In this document: in pieces, positions 45,178-64,000 of the stretch | How positions within the stretch are numbered: position 1 is the first letter of the stretch | How the letters are laid out: every line of letters starts with the position of its first letter | DNA from: Silurus meridionalis | Lineage: Eukaryota; Chordata; Actinopteri; Siluriformes; Siluridae | DNA: 64,000 nt | Assembly (NCBI RefSeq): GCF_014805685.1 | Contig: NC_060884.1 | Location: 16,927,856 to 16,991,855 of the forward strand | Direction of reading: 5' to 3' | Program-made: the position numbers and the translations under genes | Notes under the pieces: generated by a model | Seen by the model: the letters and a program-made list of their open reading frames with translations, nothing else | What the model was told of the DNA's origin: nothing | The model's database searches: none

Positions 45178-45815
45178 AGTGCTGCTCAATGGCATCTTCA
45201 TAATCTAAGATTTCCTTGGCCAGATTACTGACTATGAAATAATGAGAAACTTACACAGACACTTTGGATTTCCAGTCCACCCAGTTGTAAAACATTGCCA
45301 ACAGCTGAAACCCTGTAGGAAAAATCTGGAAAAAGTTTCATACTGTTCAAACTTATTTTGTACTGCTTAAAATAAGGAACAGGTTTGTGCATGCTCTTTC
45401 TTTTTACAGAATTAAAAATATATTGTAGACCACAAAAATAGAAATTAGCTTACAGAAAATCACAGTATGGTCATTTTAACACAATTAACCCCACATTAAC
45501 AGTGTTGTTATGTATTTAATTTTTCCTCATAGCAACATGCAGTTACAGCCATACTTTTAGATAAGGCAAATAAACACAGCACAATGCAATTTAAGGAAGG
45601 GTTTGGAAATGAACATAGTATGAACAAAACATAATGAAACAAAGTTGATTGTTCCATTTACTATTAGTACATGTGATATTGTTAAAGAATCACATTATAC
45701 TCAGTAGCATAATCCAGAGTAATTTCATATCCATCAGGAAGATTTGGTTTGCAAAAAAAGCACTAGTTAACAATTTGTTACTTTCCAGGACAGGTCTTAA
45801 GCATTCACTTGTATG
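45178..45815 (-). pseudogene. Decayed second complement-regulator gene (CCP remnants)
   Basis: Four minus-strand remnants lie in the order of the live gene: a type-a exon (45815-45640, with CCATCAGGAAGATT, compare CCATCAGGAAAATT in CCP1), the first type-c exon (about 45485-45450), the second type-c exon (45337-45255, TTCCAGTCCACCCAG against TTCCAGTCCAGCCAT) and a type-b piece (45250-45178, GATTTCCTTGGCCAGATTAC). Frames are destroyed and splice sites mostly lost. It shows that the regulator was once present in at least two tandem copies. Confidence 0.75.
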
Positions 45816-45821
45816 CATTGA

Positions 45822-46130
45822 TTCAATTGAATTTTATTTTCGAAGCATTTTCACAAAGCAGCTTGTATGTAGATTTAGATTTCTTAAAGAGAATGGCAGA
45901 GGCAATAATGGAAAGAAAAGATCCCTGGAGAGAAAAAAGACTTGACACGGAATCCATTCTGGTTTGCGTGAGTGTAAATCATTATTCGTCCACGACTGCA
46001 TACTAAGTGAAAGATGTTGAAAGAACGTTCATATTGATTATCATCTGAAGCAAGGGTGAAACTTGCCTGTGTTCATAGAGCACTCGTGGGAATGTGTGTT
46101 ATTGGATGCATGTTGTAGACATCTACAATC
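45822..46130 (+). repeat. Dispersed fish LINE/SINE tail repeat
   Basis: Starts GATTCAATTGAATTTTATTT and continues with CACAAAGCAGC, the common teleost tail also found at 9748. It directly abuts the complement-regulator pseudogene. Confidence 0.55.
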
Positions 46131-47158
46131 GAAAAAAGCAATTGCAAATCAGGCATGGGTCAGTATATACCTCCAGTTAGACAAAAGAAATAGAGTGAGC
46201 CAAAGACTAATCAGAGATGAAACATGACAAACATAAAGAAATCAATTCAAAAGGAATAGCCCGAGCAGGTAAATAGAAAAAGAGGTCAAGGTCATGCAGA
46301 ATTTAGCAGCTCAGAACGAATTTAATTGGGAACAATCTCCAAGCTTTATTGTGTGTATGTGTGAGACATTTATTACATTTATCTAAAAAATAAAATAAAA
46401 TAAACTGACTGAATAAATGTTCTGGCTTAAGCTGTAAGCTCATCACAAACATGTGGTTGACACTGATAGTCTTTTGCATGATAGTAAATATGGCATCTAA
46501 GCTTTATGTTCTGTTTCAAAAACTCTCAAACATCACCTTCTTGTCCTCACTTGGTGGTGTGGGTGCCTGCGTGATATCTTGCTTAAATAATAAACTGTTT
46601 AAATATCATAGATCTTCCACAAATTGAAAACACATTTAAGTAAAGTCCATTCAGGTTCTCAGACATAATTCATTGGACAAGAATTTGAAGTATGAGAGAG
46701 TGTTTTTAATCAAGCCTAGTATAGTTGTGTTCTGTCAGCGCCATATGTTTTCGTGTTCATGTGACAATGAGGAAGACGTTCAGTTTTATGTCAGACAAAA
46801 GCTAATTTCTGCTTATTGTTGTTATTGGCATTGTAATTTTCTTAATTGTTCTGTCATCTACCTCATTTATTTCATACTGTTTGGAATGTCTGCACAATAT
46901 TACAATGTATTTTCAGACCACTGACTATGTTTTATTTTTATATGAAATTAACATTAACTGGAGCTGCAATAGTAACATACAGTATGTATATGCTTTGATT
47001 AAATAACGTTTCATCATTATTGCCTTCCTGGTTTTAATAAATCCATGTGCTCTACAAAAACAAAACGTAATCTTGGGTTAGCATAAGATGCCAACCTTCC
47101 ATTTGTGTCATTAGTTGGCAAAAGACTCCAGCATGAGTCATTAACAAATCATTCATTG

Positions 47159-47237
<79 letters not shown>

Positions 47238-47410
47238 TTTATGTAATACAGAAGAGATGGAATATGTTGAATTTCACTTCAGATAATATTTGAATCAGGA
47301 TCTCTTTTAAGCAATGCATGCCTGGGAAGATTCTAGCGCAGACAGACTGACACATTTCACCAGGTTTATTCTGTAAGAAAACATTGACACATTGGAACTA
47401 AACAAACAAT
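46131..47410. other. Intergenic DNA, no gene seen
   Basis: AT-rich, with a TA tract at 47163-47235. No element or exon recognised. Confidence 0.5.
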
Positions 47411-49453
47411 TCATGGAGAATAAATGACTTTATTTTACAGTGCATTACCTGACCAAGGAGTATGTTATTTTGTTTTTCATCCACCTTAAATATTTTTTTC
47501 AATATTTAAATACAAAAATAATGACATCAATTTACAGATCTCTATTCTTTCTTATGAGAATGCACACATCACGCTTATAAAGGCGCTGTACAATATATAA
47601 ACATTTACATTTTGGAGCATGTAGACAGACCATTCATATTCCATCACTTGTTGATTCAAATTCATTTTCCAAGATTACTAACAGATCTGGGTTGTACATG
47701 GTTATAGGCACGGTGCTGAAATACTTTTTATTATGGTGTCCACCTTTAAAACAGAATTCGGCTGGATGTCTCTGAAATAAAGTGGTGGCAACCCTGTTTG
47801 TATTTTACCACAAGTCTTGATCATTTGTCACTGATAAAAGAATAAAGGAACTGTATGCTTTCTGGATGTGCCCATTGATTCATCATTTGTTCCGCATCTG
47901 AACGGCCTGAAAAGCTTATGGTGCCACTGAATGGCTTCAATACATCAAAGCTATCACACAGAACCATTAGCTATTCTACATCAGTTCACAACCCGAGGTG
48001 AATCACGTCATACACACAGCACACACAATGGATGTTCACCAAATCTTTGGTTTTGATGAAGCATGTCCTGTTATAGTCCATCAACCCACGATCATAAATC
48101 AGCCCTTAATGATGCTACATGACATTTTTCTTATGAGTGAAACTGAATACAGATTTATGAAAATGATAAATCAGTGGACACAATATCTGCAATATTTCTG
48201 TTTTCTGGGACATTTTCACCTTACCATAGACATGTATATTGATGTATTGAACCATTTATCATTAACACAAGTGTGAGATACATTTGGAAATGTGTGAATC
48301 ATAATAATCTTCTGAAAAATATATTTTATATATGAAATTCTTATTTATTTATGTATTTATTTGTATATTTTATTTTTTTTAGTTCAGGGTCTCAACTGCC
48401 TGTGTTTGCATTTGGTATAAAGACAGACACCCAGAAAGAAGTCAAATAAATGACACACCAATAATGACAAGACAACTGAAGACACTTGTTCTGCATGTAC
48501 TATTGGTTTTTGATGGGTCAAAATAGTTGCTACTGAGTAAAAGCTACCGCAGTGCTTCATTTACGTAACTGTACACATCATATTCAGTGAGCTGATATGG
48601 CTACATATCTCAATGCTGATACACAACTAATGGAGGTTTCATAGAAATAACAAAGGAGCACAAGTTTCTGGTCTTTTGCAATAATAATAATCATAATCAT
48701 AATCATAATCATAATCATAATAATTATATGATTTGAAGATCAAGAATTTAGGCATGTCAGTGTCAGAGAACAGTCTACAAAAGTCCTTAAAGCTAGTTGC
48801 TGCAGATAATTCAGCCCCGAACCTCTATGTAAAGTTCTTTGTTAAAAGTGTGGTTGAAACTCATATGTCCAAAGCATGCAATTAAAAGTAACTTCTGGGA
48901 CAAAAGTCTTTTTTTTTTTTCTTTTTTTCCATGCAGTGATAGAGGCAATAATTGCAGTAGGGACAAAAAGATTTAAGGGCATATCATAAAACTCAAAGCA
49001 TAAAAGTCATGTTCGTTATTTTGGTGATTAGCAGGGAAGTATGGTCCCTTTCATTGCATATGAATGAACTGCATTGTGACAGACAGCCAGAAATCCACAT
49101 TTTTTAAAGCTGTCAAAGTGGAAACATTAGAGCAGAAATGAGATCCTGTTGACTTGACCAAAATGTCACAGTAGATGTTTTGTAAGGAACAGACGATCTA
49201 GTTCAAGCCTCTGCTCAGTGAAAATTGCCCACAGCATGGAGGGGATAAAAGCAGAAAAGCCGCAACTCTTTCTTTTTTACAGTTTTTGCCCATCCTGTGA
49301 GTTAAAAATATAGAAATACTGGATTTAATAGGAGCATAATGAAACCCACTTTGCAGCGTTGAAATGAGTGTCAAACGTGGGAGAAGAGGGTGGAGAATGG
49401 CAGCTTTGTAAACATGGTTGTGAAAGTGGCAGAACAGTATTCTGATGCTTTAG
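47411..49453 (-). other. magi3: Probable MAGI3 3'UTR
   Basis: About 2 kb after the MAGI3 stop with few repeats (ATAATC hexamer run at about 48680-48723). A minus-strand AATAAA lies at 47434-47429 just before the sequence changes to a TA tract. The end point is inferred. Confidence 0.4.
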
Positions 49454-63926
<14,473 letters not shown>

Positions 63927-64000
63927 TCAACTCTTTCGTTTAAATTGTATATTTTCTGATATGATTATTCTGACAGGACAATAATAACAGGAGGGTTTTT

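Overview
This window is vertebrate nuclear DNA from a ray-finned (teleost) fish. Genes are split into short exons with GT-AG introns, the DNA is AT-rich with many CA, TA and GAAA microsatellites, and the repeats are the usual teleost set (Tc1/mariner, hAT, L2, RTE, and an LTR element of the Tf1/sushi type). The species cannot be fixed from the sequence; an otophysan such as a catfish would fit, but this is a guess.

Layout, left to right. (1) 73-4101: a complete, very young LTR retrotransposon on the minus strand with a 5-bp target duplication. It has a sushi-like gag but no pol, and it lies in antisense inside an intron of the next gene. (2) 4564-7022, plus strand: the last two coding exons of CD34 (membrane segment and cytoplasmic tail), then about 1 kb of 3'UTR. 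(3) 8.1-22.7 kb: non-coding DNA with an L2 LINE relic, a hAT-like element, a CpG-rich promoter-like block (13.85-14.66 kb) and a clear miR-29b hairpin (17530-17615) on the plus strand. (4) 22747-35279, minus strand: a complete membrane-bound complement regulator. It has a signal peptide, nine complement control protein (CCP/sushi) modules, a 21-bp stalk exon, a transmembrane segment and a short tail. The 15 exons join in one frame to 638 codons. Four consecutive CCP exons are near-identical tandem copies. (5) 36-47 kb: repeats (RTE, Tc1, others) and a decayed second copy of the complement regulator at 45.18-45.81 kb. (6) 49454-63898, minus strand: the 3' thirteen coding exons of MAGI3, encoding five PDZ domains and a long basic tail (1067 residues); its 5' part lies beyond the right edge.

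Gene order makes biological sense. In mammals CD46, the miR-29b-2/29c host transcript and CD34 are neighbours, with CD46 and CD34 convergent and miR-29 on the CD34 strand. The same three elements occur here in the same relative orientations, which supports calling the CCP gene a CD46-like (teleost Tecrem-like) regulator. MAGI3 next to them is not the human arrangement.

The points most worth a second look are: the self-priming signature of the gag-only LTR element, whose primer-binding site is a 13-nt perfect complement of its predicted RNA 5' end; the recent four-copy CCP exon amplification; the conserved CD34/miR-29b/complement-regulator block; and two likely GC-AG introns in MAGI3.
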